Both the position numbers and the translations under genes were made by a program. Below the pieces are notes generated by a model. It was not told the DNA's origin, did no database searches, and saw only the letters and a program-made list of their open reading frames with translations. Below are positions 45,260 through 55,009 of a stretch of DNA of 64,000 nt, piece after piece. Position 1 is the stretch's first letter; every line of letters starts with the position of its first letter. Source of the DNA: SAR116 cluster alpha proteobacterium HIMB100 (lineage in GTDB: Bacteria; Pseudomonadota; Alphaproteobacteria; Puniceispirillales; Puniceispirillaceae); assembly GCA_000238815.2 (NCBI GenBank), contig AFXB01000006.1, forward strand, positions 186,001 to 250,000, in the 5' to 3' direction.

Positions 45260-45851
45260 TCACCTCATAGCCAAATTCAATGGCCGCGTCTTTCAGCCAT
45301 GTTTCCACATAATCAGCAAAGCTGCGGCGGCAAATCAGATGAATTTCATCTTCTGCCTCACAGATTAAGGTCACCGCGGCTCTGTCCAACAGGCCTTGAG
45401 CAGACATGCCTGGCGTGAAGACTGTCTTATGAAGGTCAAGGGCACACCCCTTGGCCAGCACATCGCGGAGACAAGGCCCCTGAAGCGAATAAACAGACAA
45501 TGCGTCTGAAATTACGGTCAGCGCAAAATGCCGCCCAGCCAGCTGTGTGCTTAAAATACGGTGCAGTTCTTTTGCTTCAGCGTCGCTGCAGATCAGCAAG
45601 GTCTCATCAGGGCCCAGCCAGACCGCCCGGCGGTCGCCGCTGCAGGTAAAGCTGTTGGCCGCATCAGGCAAAGCGGTACCAAAATGGCGGCGCATCACCT
45701 CATTGATATCCTCGGTCGTGCGCAGGTTCATTAGCCCTTGTGCGCAACAGGTGACCAGCAACCGGGCTTCGGTCTGGCCCTCTGGGTTTGGCATCTGATC
45801 TGGCCGTGTTGCTGACTGGCGTGTTTGTGCGCTCTGCTTATTTTGCGCCAT
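45255..45851 (-). CDS. soxG: Sarcosine oxidase gamma subunit
   Basis: This is the 198-residue gamma subunit of the heterotetrameric sarcosine oxidase, which oxidises sarcosine to glycine and transfers the one-carbon unit to THF. The body (RRAVWLGPDETLLICSD, SVYSLQGPCLRDVLAKGCALDL) resembles the GcvT-like gamma fold. The N-terminal 20 residues are Gln/Arg/Ser-rich. The start overlaps the end of soxA by 14 bases, giving strong coupling, and it is last in soxBDAG. Confidence 0.9.
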   Translation of the reverse strand: MAQNKQSAQTRQSATRPDQMPNPEGQTEARLLVTCCAQGLMNLRTTEDINEVMRRHFGTALPDAANSFTCSGDRRAVWLGPDETLLICSDAEAKELHRILSTQLAGRHFALTVISDALSVYSLQGPCLRDVLAKGCALDLHKTVFTPGMSAQGLLDRAAVTLICEAEDEIHLICRRSFADYVETWLKDAAIEFGYEVR

Positions 45852-48800
45852 TTAACCGGTCTCCTTGTGGATCATAAAAGCTGGTGTCTGTAATACGCGC
45901 CTTAAGGGGGGGGTGGCCGTCCAACATCGGGATATAGACAGTCTCGCCAACGCGGCTGCGCCCGCCCTTCAGCAGGGCCATCGCAATGGAATGGCCCAGG
46001 TTCGGACTGTAATAAGATGAGGTGATATGCCCCAGCATTTCCATCGGGGCGGGCTGGTCAGGGTCCAGAACCGCATGCGCCCCTTCTGGAATGACTTGTT
46101 TTGGATCATCTGTCAGCAGCCCGACCAGCTGTTTACGCTGGGGATCCGCCATAGAGATTCGCTCTAATGCACGCTTGCCAATAAAATCTGTCTTTGTCTT
46201 TGAAACAATCCAGTCCATGCCCAGGTCAAGCGGTGTGACTGTACCGTCTGTTTCCTGGCCAACGATGATAAAGCCCTTCTCACCACGCAGTACATGCATC
46301 GCTTCTGTACCATAAGGGGTGATGCCATAAGGCGCTCCGGCCTTCATCAGGGCGGTCCATAAAGCTGCTCCATAGCGGGCAGGCACATTAATCTCGTAAG
46401 ACAGCTCACCGGTAAAAGAAATCCGGAAGATACGGGCTGGCAGGCCGCTGATATGGCCTTGTTTCATCGACATAAAACGAAAAGCATCATCAGACAGGTC
46501 GATATCTACACCGGCAGCGGTCAGAATATCTTTTGCCGCTGGGCCGGATAAGGTGGCAACTGCCCACTGTTCGGTTACAGATGTCAGATATACATCCAGC
46601 TCTGGCCATTCGGTCTGCAGCCATTCTTCCAGCCAGTCCAATACACCAGCCGCCCCGCCGGTTGTTGTGGTCATATGGAAGTGATCATCAGCCAGACGGG
46701 TGGTGACGCCATCATCCATCACCATGCCGTCATCTTTACACATCAGGCCATAACGGCATCTGCCGTTGCCCAGCTTCAGCCAGCCATTGGTGTAAATTCG
46801 GTTCAGGAATTCAGCCGCATCAGGGCCCTTTATATCTATCTTGCCCAAGGTTGAGGCATCCAGCAGGCCTGCTGTTGTTCTGGCTGCCACAACTTCTCTG
46901 TTAACAGCCTGTTCCATGCTTTCGCCATCTTTTGGATAATACCAGGCTCGCATCCATTGGCCGACATGTTCAAATTTTGCCCCAGCCTGCCTGTGCCAGC
47001 TATCCATTGGCGTGGTGCGCACCGGATCGAACAGCCCGCCGATGGCCCGGCCGGCAATCATCCCCATGGATGTCGGGGTATAAGGCATGCGAAAGGTGGT
47101 TGTGCCTACCTCTGGAATCGCTTCTCCAAGCTGCTCAGCCAATATCGCCAGCGCATTGATATTTGATGTTTTGCCCTGATCTGTGGCCATCCCGGTGGTG
47201 GTGTATCGTTTGACATGCTCGACCGAATGATAGCCTTCACGCACCGCCAGCTTGATATCTGAGGCGGTCACATCATTCTGGAAATCAACAAAGGCTTTGC
47301 CGCCTTGTCCTTCACCCTGGCCGTTCGGGATTGACCAGATCGCCATCGGGGAACGGTTTATGCGCGGCGCGTCAACCGTCGGCACGTCGCCTGGCTCAAT
47401 CGCCTGACCAACAGCTTTGGCGGCCCAGCCAGCCGCAGCCACAGCTTCTCTGAGGCCTTTTTGCAGGTCAAAGCTGCCATTACAGGCCCCTACCGATATT
47501 TCAGCCTCATGTGTTGTTGACGGACGGAAACACAAGGTTTTCTCATCCCATATCAGCTTGCCTCTGGCTTGTGAATGCAGATGCACCACCGGGCTCAGGC
47601 CACCTGACATCAGCACAGAATCACAATCAAGATGCACTGCATCACCGATGACCTCTGTGCCATCTGCAGATAGCGGCGAGATTTCAACACGTGCAACTTT
47701 CAAATGACCATGTGCGGCGGTTATACCGTGACCGGCCATCACCTCAATATCCAGGGCCTTGGCCTGGCGCATCAGTGCGGCGGTCGGGGCGGGACGTGTA
47801 TCCACAATCGCTTTAATCAGGCATCCGGCTTGCTGCAAAGCAAAAGCAGTCTGCCAGGCCGCATCATTATTCGTCATCACAATTGCACGTTTGCCAGGCA
47901 GCACACCATATTCACCCAGATAGGTTTGCGCCGCAGAAGCCAGCATCACACCAGGCAAATCATTTCCTGAAAATACCAGCGGTCGTTCAATTGCGCCGGT
48001 AGCCAGAATGACTTGTCCTGCCCGTACTTTCCACATCCGCATACGCGGCAGATGCTCAGGCTTGTCCGCCAGATGGTCAGTTATCCGTTCAGCCAGAGTG
48101 AGGTAATTATGGTCCCCATAGCCGAACAGGCTGGTCCGCGCCAGAACAGTCACATTTTTCATCGCCTCCAGCTGGGCAGTTATTGTGCTGATCCAGTCTT
48201 GTGCGTTCTGGCCATCAATCTGAACATCATCTGTACTGTTCAGCCAGCCGCCAAACCGGGCGCCGTCCTCACAGATCAGCACGCGTTTGCCGCTTTTGGC
48301 AGCTTCATGTGCGGCCATCAATCCACAGGCACCACCGCCGACAACAACAATTTCAAAATGCGCATTGCGCTTTTCATATCTGTCAGGATCATTGTGGTCT
48401 TTGCCGACTTTGCCCAAACCTGCGGCATGTCGGATAATTTTCTCATAGCTCATCCAGAATGAGGCAGGCCACATAAAGGTCTTGTAATAAAATCCGGCAG
48501 GGAAGAACCGCGACAGCAACGAGTTCACTTCACCCACATCAAATTTCAGGCTGGGAAAACGGTTTTGTGATTTGGCCACCAGCCCGTCATATAATTCAAC
48601 TTGTGTGGCCCGCAGATTTGGTTCCACCCGGCCACCTGTGCCAACCTGCACCAGCGCATTTGCTTCTTCTGCGCCTGCGGCCATGATCCCGCGTGGGCGG
48701 TGATATTTAAACGAACGGCCCACCAGATGCACATTATTGGCCAGCAGGGCAGAGGCAAGTGTATCACCTGCAAAGCCTGAATAGCTCTTGCCATCAAAGC

Positions 48801-48873
48801 TGAAGCGGATAGGGGTTTGTGATGAGGTGGCGATACCAGACGCTGTTCTCATGGTTTGTTTGCGCTGTGCCAT
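45838..48873 (-). CDS. soxA: Sarcosine oxidase alpha subunit
   Basis: This 1011-residue large subunit has an N-terminal ferredoxin-like Fer2_4 region (FSFDGKSYSGFAGDTLASALL), then a dinucleotide-binding domain with VVVGGGACGLMAAHEAAKSG that binds NAD, and a C-terminal GcvT-type THF domain from about residue 620 (VAARTTAGLLDASTLGKID, RISFTGELSYEINVPA). Such enzymes oxidise sarcosine with O2, forming H2O2, glycine and 5,10-methylene-THF. Its ATG overlaps the soxD stop. It would complete the last demethylation in the glycine-betaine route proposed here. Confidence 0.95.
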   Translation of the reverse strand: MAQRKQTMRTASGIATSSQTPIRFSFDGKSYSGFAGDTLASALLANNVHLVGRSFKYHRPRGIMAAGAEEANALVQVGTGGRVEPNLRATQVELYDGLVAKSQNRFPSLKFDVGEVNSLLSRFFPAGFYYKTFMWPASFWMSYEKIIRHAAGLGKVGKDHNDPDRYEKRNAHFEIVVVGGGACGLMAAHEAAKSGKRVLICEDGARFGGWLNSTDDVQIDGQNAQDWISTITAQLEAMKNVTVLARTSLFGYGDHNYLTLAERITDHLADKPEHLPRMRMWKVRAGQVILATGAIERPLVFSGNDLPGVMLASAAQTYLGEYGVLPGKRAIVMTNNDAAWQTAFALQQAGCLIKAIVDTRPAPTAALMRQAKALDIEVMAGHGITAAHGHLKVARVEISPLSADGTEVIGDAVHLDCDSVLMSGGLSPVVHLHSQARGKLIWDEKTLCFRPSTTHEAEISVGACNGSFDLQKGLREAVAAAGWAAKAVGQAIEPGDVPTVDAPRINRSPMAIWSIPNGQGEGQGGKAFVDFQNDVTASDIKLAVREGYHSVEHVKRYTTTGMATDQGKTSNINALAILAEQLGEAIPEVGTTTFRMPYTPTSMGMIAGRAIGGLFDPVRTTPMDSWHRQAGAKFEHVGQWMRAWYYPKDGESMEQAVNREVVAARTTAGLLDASTLGKIDIKGPDAAEFLNRIYTNGWLKLGNGRCRYGLMCKDDGMVMDDGVTTRLADDHFHMTTTTGGAAGVLDWLEEWLQTEWPELDVYLTSVTEQWAVATLSGPAAKDILTAAGVDIDLSDDAFRFMSMKQGHISGLPARIFRISFTGELSYEINVPARYGAALWTALMKAGAPYGITPYGTEAMHVLRGEKGFIIVGQETDGTVTPLDLGMDWIVSKTKTDFIGKRALERISMADPQRKQLVGLLTDDPKQVIPEGAHAVLDPDQPAPMEMLGHITSSYYSPNLGHSIAMALLKGGRSRVGETVYIPMLDGHPPLKARITDTSFYDPQGDRLNGAK

Positions 48874-49238
48874 CAGCGTGCCCCTTTACTGTTTTTCACA
48901 GGTTTTGCAGCTGCTTCAGCGGCTGTGCTGCGCCGCCAGCTGGCCTGATAGGCCTGCTTTCCGGCCTTGCTTTTGGGCAGGCTGCCCATCGCATAGATTT
49001 CAATGATTTCATGGCTGACTGTATCACGGACCACATTGAACCAGCGCCGGCATCCGGCTGCATGACGCCAGCGTTCCAAAAACACACCCTTCGGGTTATC
49101 CCGCAGAAACAGATAATCAGCAAATTCGCGATCACTGATTTTATTTTCGGCCAGCGGGCGGGCGATATGGGCTTCGCCGCCGCAGCTGAATTCAGCTTCA
49201 TCTCTTGGCCCGCAACAGGGGCAGTCCAGCTGTAACAT
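48873..49238 (-). CDS. soxD: Sarcosine oxidase delta subunit
   Basis: This 121-residue small subunit has a zinc-binding N-terminus: CPCCGPRDEAEFSCGGEAHI, then FADYLFLRDNPKGVFLERW and HAAGCRRWFNVVRDTVSHEI. These are near-invariant SoxD segments. SoxD bridges the alpha and beta subunits in the heterotetramer. It lies between soxB (36 bases before it) and soxA (TGATG-type overlap). A Lys/Ala-rich tail follows the family core. Confidence 0.94.
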   Translation of the reverse strand: MLQLDCPCCGPRDEAEFSCGGEAHIARPLAENKISDREFADYLFLRDNPKGVFLERWRHAAGCRRWFNVVRDTVSHEIIEIYAMGSLPKSKAGKQAYQASWRRSTAAEAAAKPVKNSKGAR

Positions 49239-49274
49239 CTTGTCTGTCTTCTTTTCTGTCGTGTTGTTTAGTTG

Positions 49275-50573
49275 TTAATGGGCCACACCGGCGGCGCCAT
49301 GTTCATCAATCAAAAAGCCGGTTTCAAACCGCTTCAGCGCATAAGGTTCTGCGATCGCATTCGGCCGGTCCTGCGCAATCAGATCAGCAAATACATGACC
49401 TGATCCCGGGGTGGCTTTGAACCCGCCTGTACCCCAGCCACAATTAAAATATAAACCGTCAATATCGGTTTTTGATATAATCGGCGACGCATCAGGACAG
49501 GTATCCACAATGCCGCCCCAATGCCGCAGCATGCGTAAACGCGACAACACCGGAAACAGCTCAACAGCCGCTTCGATCATATGTTCAGGCACAGGAAAAG
49601 ACCCGCGCTGGGCATAAGAGTTGTATTTATCTACCCCGGCCCCTAACACCATCTCGCCTTTATCTGACTGGCTGATATACATATGCACGGCATTTGACAT
49701 AATCACCGTGTCCAGAATCGGTTTAATCGGTTCAGACACAAGCGCCTGCAGCGGGCGGCTGGCCAGCGGCAGATGTATGCCTGCCATTTCGGCCAGAACA
49801 GAAGAATGTCCGGCCACCACACACCCCACTTTGCGGGTTTTGATTAACCCTCTTGTTGTCTCAATGCCGGTGATCCGCCGGCCTGTGCGTTTCAGGCCGG
49901 TAACTTCACAATTCTGGATGATATCCACGCCTAAATCATCTGCGGCCCGCGCATATCCCCAGGCGACCGCATCATGACGTGCGGTGCCGCCGCGTTTCTG
50001 CAGAAAGCCGCCCATTACCGGATAGCGGATAGAGGGATCCATATTCATCATAGGGACAAATGTTTTGATCTCTTCAGGGCTGAGAATATCTGAATCAATG
50101 CCGTTCAGGCGTATTGCGTGAACCCGGCGTGACATCTCTTTCAGCTCATGCTCTGAATGAGCGATGGTCAGAACCCCGCGTTGCGAGAACATGATGTTAA
50201 AGTTCAAATCCTGCGCCAGCCCTTCCCACAGCTTCAGGGCATGCTCATAAATAGAGGCAGATTCATCCCACAGATAATTTGATCTGATAATGGTGGTGTT
50301 GCGGCCGGTATTGCCGCCGCCCAGCCAGCCTTTTTCAATCACAGCAATATTGGTCATGCCATGAACTGAGGCCAGGTAATAAGCGGTCGCCAGCCCATGT
50401 CCGCCGCCGCCGATAATCACCGCATCATATTCGCTTTTTGGCTCAGCATGCCGCCAGGCCTGCTGCCATCCGGTATGGTAGCTGGCCGCCTGCCGCGCCA
50501 ATGAAAACACAGAATAGCGTTTTGCTTTGTCTCTCAGACCGCCAATACCGCGATCCAAATCTGAACCCGCCAT
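49275..50573 (-). CDS. soxB: Sarcosine oxidase beta subunit
   Basis: This FAD/FMN subunit carries the sarcosine-oxidising site. From ATG 50573 it has 432 residues. [18 protein letters not shown] spans ~51-68, [17 protein letters not shown] follows, and near the C-terminus [23 protein letters not shown] 50573 is preferred because AAGGAC lies about eight bases upstream. The frame extends 75 codons further but without family sequence and into the spacer before the M20 gene. It is the first gene of soxBDAG. An ATATGTCGA sequence (50718-50726, minus) lies in that spacer. Confidence 0.95.
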   Translation of the reverse strand: MAGSDLDRGIGGLRDKAKRYSVFSLARQAASYHTGWQQAWRHAEPKSEYDAVIIGGGGHGLATAYYLASVHGMTNIAVIEKGWLGGGNTGRNTTIIRSNYLWDESASIYEHALKLWEGLAQDLNFNIMFSQRGVLTIAHSEHELKEMSRRVHAIRLNGIDSDILSPEEIKTFVPMMNMDPSIRYPVMGGFLQKRGGTARHDAVAWGYARAADDLGVDIIQNCEVTGLKRTGRRITGIETTRGLIKTRKVGCVVAGHSSVLAEMAGIHLPLASRPLQALVSEPIKPILDTVIMSNAVHMYISQSDKGEMVLGAGVDKYNSYAQRGSFPVPEHMIEAAVELFPVLSRLRMLRHWGGIVDTCPDASPIISKTDIDGLYFNCGWGTGGFKATPGSGHVFADLIAQDRPNAIAEPYALKRFETGFLIDEHGAAGVAH

Positions 50574-50787
50574 AATCAAAAGTCCTTCTTGATGATCTGG
50601 TGATGCTTGCGCGCCCATTATAAAAACAAACATGGGCCACGTCCAAAAATTCCATCCTAAAATTTGCTCAGATAATGAAAAAAACCTGTCTTCTGGACGA
50701 CTTGCCTTTGTGCTTGGTCGACATATCTTTGCGAACCGCTTATCATATCGCTGAAGGCACGGAAATTTACCGCAAAAAGGGCGCAAG

Positions 50788-51960
50788 ATGGCGATCATAA
50801 ACCGGGTAGCAGAATTTCATGAAGAGATGACCGCATGGCGGCGCAGCCTGCATATGCATCCCGAAATCTGTTATGAAGAAGTCTGGACCTCAGACTTCAT
50901 TGCCAACAGGTTGGCTGATTTTGGCATTAAAACCAGCAGAGGGCTGGCCGGAACAGGTGTGGTTGGCATTTTGAAAGGTAAGGCAGATTCAGGCCGTGCC
51001 ATTGGTTTGCGTGCAGATATGGATGCTCTGCCGATGCCAGAAGCAAATGAATTTGAACATAAATCAACAACTGAAGGCCGGATGCATGCTTGCGGGCATG
51101 ACGGGCATATGACGATGCTGTTGGGGGCAGCCCGTTATCTGGCCGAAACCCGTAATTTTGACGGTACTGTTTATTTTATCTTCCAGCCTGCTGAAGAAGG
51201 CGGGGCAGGGGCAGCCAGGATGATAAATGAAGGGCTGTTTGCAGACTTTCAGATGGAATCTGTCTGGGGCATGCATAACTGGCCTGGTTTGCCCGCAGGG
51301 GAAATCGCGGTTTCAGAAGGGGCCAGCATGGCCAGTGCCGATCATTTTGAAATGACGGTGACAGGCCGTGGCGGTCATGCCGCAATGCCTCATCAGGCCG
51401 CCGATCCGGTGGTGGCATCAGCAGCTATTGTGCAGGCTCTGCAGATGCTGGTCTCGCGCCAGACTAACCCAGCAGATGCAGCTGTGATGTCGATTACGAT
51501 GATTCATGGCGGCAGCGCCTTTAATGTGATTCCTGATGAGGTGAAATTATCAGGAACCGCCCGGGCTTTCCGCCCGGAAACCCGCGCACGGCTCGAACAA
51601 TCGCTTCGTGAAGTCTCGGCGCTGACGGCCAAAGCGCATGGCTGTTCGGTTGAAATGGATTGGCGGGTCGGCTATCCGCCAACAATCAATCATAAAGCAG
51701 AAGCAGGCCGGGCAGCTGATGTGGCGCGATCTGTCGTGGGTGAGGGGCGTGTGCATATGAACCCGGAACCGTCTATGGGCGCAGAAGATTTTTCCTTCAT
51801 GCTGCAGGAAAAGCCAGGTGCATATATCTGGCTTGGCGCAGGTGAGGCGCAACCAGGTAAGATGCTGCATAATACAGGGTATGATTTCAATGACGAGATT
51901 TTACCAGTGGGCACCAGCTATTGGGCTCAGCTTGTAGAACGCGAACTCGCCCTGAAATAG
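50788..51960 (+). CDS. M20-family amidohydrolase (hippurate-hydrolase type)
   Basis: This 390-residue Zn peptidase/amidase of family M20D probably cleaves N-acyl amino acids or N-acetylated peptides. Metal ligands are in [18 protein letters not shown], the active-site region [15 protein letters not shown] and a late His in [13 protein letters not shown] / [10 protein letters not shown]. The lid domain includes [15 protein letters not shown]. It starts divergently from soxB, with a 214-base shared spacer. Its substrate is unknown; the adjacency to betaine genes does not by itself imply a role in that route. Confidence 0.9.
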   Translation: MAIINRVAEFHEEMTAWRRSLHMHPEICYEEVWTSDFIANRLADFGIKTSRGLAGTGVVGILKGKADSGRAIGLRADMDALPMPEANEFEHKSTTEGRMHACGHDGHMTMLLGAARYLAETRNFDGTVYFIFQPAEEGGAGAARMINEGLFADFQMESVWGMHNWPGLPAGEIAVSEGASMASADHFEMTVTGRGGHAAMPHQAADPVVASAAIVQALQMLVSRQTNPADAAVMSITMIHGGSAFNVIPDEVKLSGTARAFRPETRARLEQSLREVSALTAKAHGCSVEMDWRVGYPPTINHKAEAGRAADVARSVVGEGRVHMNPEPSMGAEDFSFMLQEKPGAYIWLGAGEAQPGKMLHNTGYDFNDEILPVGTSYWAQLVERELALK

Positions 51961-51987
51961 GGGTAAAATCATCATTCGGTGAAACAG

Positions 51988-52044
51988 TGGCCCAGATAAA
52001 ATTGCCCAGATAAAACTGGCCAGATAAAACTGGCCCGACGAAAG
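51988..52044 (+). repeat. Short tandem repeat, about 14-15 bases per unit
   Basis: Units begin at 51988, 52003, 52017 and 52031: TGGCCCAGATAAAAT, TGCCCAGATAAAAC, TGGCCAGATAAAAC and a decayed fourth, TGGCCCGACGAAAG. Three near-perfect copies lie directly before the small membrane-protein gene. Confidence 0.85.
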
Positions 52045-52052
52045 GGGCGGCG

Positions 52053-52328
52053 ATGCCGGATAACAAACCTTATAAAAACCGTAAAAGCGGCACGGGATTG
52101 GCGGTTTTATTTGCCCTGACCAGCCTGATTGTGATCGCGGTGGCCAGCTATGTGGTCTGGCGGCAAATGGGCCAGATTGAGCTGGGCTTACATGGGTGGA
52201 TTGCGTTGGTCGCCGGGTCTGTCGGGATGGTGGTTTTAGGGGGTGGGCTGATGGCGCTCAGCTTTTATTCCGCGCGCTCCGGCCATGATGAGGCCGCCTG
52301 GCAAGACCCTGATGATGACCTGAACTGA
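52053..52328 (+). CDS. Small two-helix membrane protein of unknown function
   Basis: This 91-residue protein is not recognised. It has a basic N-terminus (PYKNRKSGTG), two hydrophobic segments (about 14-32 and 45-66), and a short acidic end (DEAAWQDPDDDLN). The charge pattern suggests the N-terminus and C-terminus both face the cytoplasm. It lies 92 bases after the M20 gene, and the intervening stretch holds a tandem repeat. The ATG at 52053 has GGGGCGG 4-10 bases before it. No function is proposed. Confidence 0.65.
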   Translation: MPDNKPYKNRKSGTGLAVLFALTSLIVIAVASYVVWRQMGQIELGLHGWIALVAGSVGMVVLGGGLMALSFYSARSGHDEAAWQDPDDDLN

Positions 52329-52406
52329 CGATCTCATAACGCATTGTTTTTCTGAACTATAACACGAATTTCAGATATTGTTTTGACAGATGTTGAAGTT
52401 TTGTAC

Positions 52407-52435
52407 TTGACAATGTTCTTCTTTTGTTCTATTCT
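52407..52435 (+). promoter_or_regulatory. SOS promoter with LexA box before imuA
   Basis: TTGACA (52407-52412) and TATTCT (52430-52435) are separated by 17 bases. The alphaproteobacterial LexA box GTTC-N7-GTTC occupies 52415-52429, inside that spacer, so LexA would block RNA polymerase directly. It precedes imuA-imuB-dnaE2, a known SOS operon type. A second TTGACA at 52383 is not well spaced for a -10. Confidence 0.85.
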
Positions 52436-52528
52436 GATCAGCCCTTTTCAAAAGCTGATTCGGCGCTGAGGAAAACACAGTGGCTGATGCGGTAAAAGGG
52501 GGTGTGTAGGCGCAAGGTATGGTGAGAT

Positions 52529-53422
52529 ATGCAGGCACCAAATTTTACATCTTCTGATTCCGGGGACCGGGCTGAGGCAACAGCTGATCTGCATTTATAT
52601 GATCAGGCTCAGCCTGTCTGTTCTGTGCAGAAAGCAAACAGGTTTGCTGAGCTGAAAACACAGCTTAAGCAAGCAGACACAGCCCGGTCATTTCCAGCTC
52701 TGCCCCTGGGGGTGGATAAATTTGATTCTGCTTTGTCAGGGGGGCTGCGGTTTGGTCATGTTCATCTTATGACCGGGCGGCCATTTGACGGGGCGGCAAC
52801 CGGATTTGTGTTGGCGATGCTGCGCTTAATGATGGAACAGGATAAAACTGCACCTGTGATTTGGTGCAGCCCATATCATGCGGGTCAGGCTGGGCATGTT
52901 CTGGCTTCTGCCTTGCCAACTTTGGGGATATCACCATCACGCTTTATTTTTGTGCATGACCAGCATCCCAAACGTCTGATGGGCGCTTTTGAAGAAGTTC
53001 TGCAGACCAAGGGTATTTTGGCGGCGGTTGGTGAACATGGCCTGTTTTCCCGTAACATATCGGCCTGGCAACGCTGGGCACGGCGCTGTCGTCTGGCGGC
53101 ACAAACCGGCGGCGGTATGGGGATTTTATTGGGCGCACCAGCACCTGTTTCCGGGTTTGAAACAGGCTGGCAGATTAGCTCAGCTCCTGGCGGCAGGGCT
53201 GTGGAAAATGCTGTTGGCGATCAGGATTGGCGGCCCTGCTGGGCGGTGCAGCTGGGTTATACCCGTCAGGGTACATCCTGTGCGGACAGGCTGCGCTATG
53301 ATGCTCTGACAGGGCGGCTGCACCCTGATTCAGATCAGATCCGCATACCGCCAGCATATACCCGCAGGCCCCGATCTGATGGTGTTCGGCAAATCTCTTT
53401 ATCTGCCTCTTTATCTGCTTAG
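52529..53422 (+). CDS. imuA: ImuA (SulA/RecA-like) of the SOS mutagenesis cassette
   Basis: This 297-residue protein resembles a RecA-fold ImuA. The core starts at LGVDKFDSALSGGLRFGHVH, and a P-loop-like turn (TGRPFDGAATG) is degenerate compared with RecA. ImuA works with ImuB and DnaE2 in damage-induced mutagenesis in many alphaproteobacteria; its exact biochemical role is still unclear. A GTGAG sequence precedes the ATG closely. It is the first gene of an operon controlled by the LexA box at 52415. Confidence 0.85.
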   Translation: MQAPNFTSSDSGDRAEATADLHLYDQAQPVCSVQKANRFAELKTQLKQADTARSFPALPLGVDKFDSALSGGLRFGHVHLMTGRPFDGAATGFVLAMLRLMMEQDKTAPVIWCSPYHAGQAGHVLASALPTLGISPSRFIFVHDQHPKRLMGAFEEVLQTKGILAAVGEHGLFSRNISAWQRWARRCRLAAQTGGGMGILLGAPAPVSGFETGWQISSAPGGRAVENAVGDQDWRPCWAVQLGYTRQGTSCADRLRYDALTGRLHPDSDQIRIPPAYTRRPRSDGVRQISLSASLSA

Positions 53423-53440
53423 GATGAGAGGAGGAGCGGG

Positions 53441-55009
53441 ATGTCTGTTTCTGGTCGTGACCGGCAGGTCATTTATCTGTATCTGCCCTGCCTGCCTGTC
53501 CGGCGTCTGATCCGCCTGAACGGCTGGTCAGAACAGGATAAAACAGCCCTTTATCAGCGTATTAAAGGGGCGGACAGGCTGGTCTATCTGTCTGCTACAG
53601 CACAGCAGGCTGGTTTGCAGGCGGATATGTCTGTCGCGGATGCCCGGGCCCGGTTTCCCGATATCCGGCTTGCGCCAGTTGACCATGACGGGGATCGTGC
53701 CTTGTTCACTGCGCTTGCCCGGTGGGCCTTTCGTTTCAGTCCTGTTGTCGGGGTTGATGCCCCTGGTTTGGGGTTGTGGATTGATGCCACCGGGGCCAGT
53801 CATTTATTTGGCGGGCTTCAGGCGATGTGTGCTGATCTGCATCACCAGCTCAGTCAGGCCGGCCTTGTGGTGCATCTGGCCACAGCACCAACATTCGCTG
53901 CTGCCTGGGCATTGGCGCATTACCATATGGCGGCCTCAGCCGGGCCGGTTCATGCCCCTGACCGGCGACATCAGATGCGGGTGTTCTTGTCTGATCTGCC
54001 GGTAGCGGCGCTGCGGCTGGATCCGGCCCTGCAGCTTGCCCTCAGCCGGGCGGGCTTGCGTCAAATCGGGCATTTATATCCGCTTGGCTGGGCTGATCTG
54101 ACCGCTCGGTTCGGTCCGGATATGGTGCGGCGCTATGCCCAGCTGTTCGGGGATCAGCCAGAACGCCCCGTGCCAGTTGCCCCGCTTCAGCCTGTGCTTG
54201 TCACACAAGCCTGGTCAGAACCTGTGATCGGATATGACGCTTTATGCCGTATGGTCAGCCAATTGACTGATCAGATTGCTGATCGGTTGCTGCAGGCAGA
54301 ACAGGGCGCGCGCTCGTTTGAGCTGGGCTGGCAGCGCACAGATGGACAGGTTGGCCGGCTGTATTTCCGGTTGTCTCGCCCTGGCCGGCGCAAACATACT
54401 CTGCATCGTCTGCTGTCAGGGGCGGCGGAAAAAATTGATGCAGAATTTGGTGTTGAATATTGCTGGGTACAGGCACATGGGCTGACCGCAGATATTCCGC
54501 TTACAGCTGTTCTGGGGACAGATGAAGACAGCCTGAAAGCCGGACAGGTCAGCGATCTTGTTGATGTTCTGGCAGCCCGGCTGGGCTCGGATAAGGTTCA
54601 GCGTGTGATCAACAAGCCAGACTGGCAGATAACCGACAGCCAGGCCTATTTGCCGGTCGCTGATGTAACCGATAAAACAGGACATTGGCCAATGCCGGTT
54701 CTGGCCGGACTGTCTGCCCCGCGTCCGGTGCGCCTGTTTGATCATCCTGAACCGGTCAAGGTTGTGGCGATGCTGCCTGATCACCCTCCGGCTATGATTC
54801 GCTGGCGTCATCATAACTGGACAGTGTTGCGGGCAACTGGTCCTGAGCGGGTGGGACCGCGCTGGTGGGATCACAGCAGCATGTCCAGCCTGTCTCGTGA
54901 TTATTACCGGGTTGAGGTGGAAACCGGCCAGCGTTTGTGGCTCTGCCGTGAAGGGCTTGTTGATCGCGGTGATCAGGTCAGCTGGTTTGTGCATGGGGTC
55001 TTCAGCTGA
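53441..55009 (+). CDS. imuB: ImuB, inactive Y-family polymerase homologue
   Basis: This 522-residue Y-family (DinB/UmuC) polymerase relative acts as an adaptor that links DnaE2 to the beta clamp. The normal first catalytic Asp position is replaced in YLYLPCLPVRRL, consistent with a catalytically dead ImuB. LWIDATGASHLFGG keeps one Asp but not the usual acidic pair. GAGGAGG precedes the ATG at normal spacing. Its TGA overlaps the dnaE2 ATG (TGATG), consistent with coupled synthesis of the partners. Confidence 0.9.
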   Translation: MSVSGRDRQVIYLYLPCLPVRRLIRLNGWSEQDKTALYQRIKGADRLVYLSATAQQAGLQADMSVADARARFPDIRLAPVDHDGDRALFTALARWAFRFSPVVGVDAPGLGLWIDATGASHLFGGLQAMCADLHHQLSQAGLVVHLATAPTFAAAWALAHYHMAASAGPVHAPDRRHQMRVFLSDLPVAALRLDPALQLALSRAGLRQIGHLYPLGWADLTARFGPDMVRRYAQLFGDQPERPVPVAPLQPVLVTQAWSEPVIGYDALCRMVSQLTDQIADRLLQAEQGARSFELGWQRTDGQVGRLYFRLSRPGRRKHTLHRLLSGAAEKIDAEFGVEYCWVQAHGLTADIPLTAVLGTDEDSLKAGQVSDLVDVLAARLGSDKVQRVINKPDWQITDSQAYLPVADVTDKTGHWPMPVLAGLSAPRPVRLFDHPEPVKVVAMLPDHPPAMIRWRHHNWTVLRATGPERVGPRWWDHSSMSSLSRDYYRVEVETGQRLWLCREGLVDRGDQVSWFVHGVFS

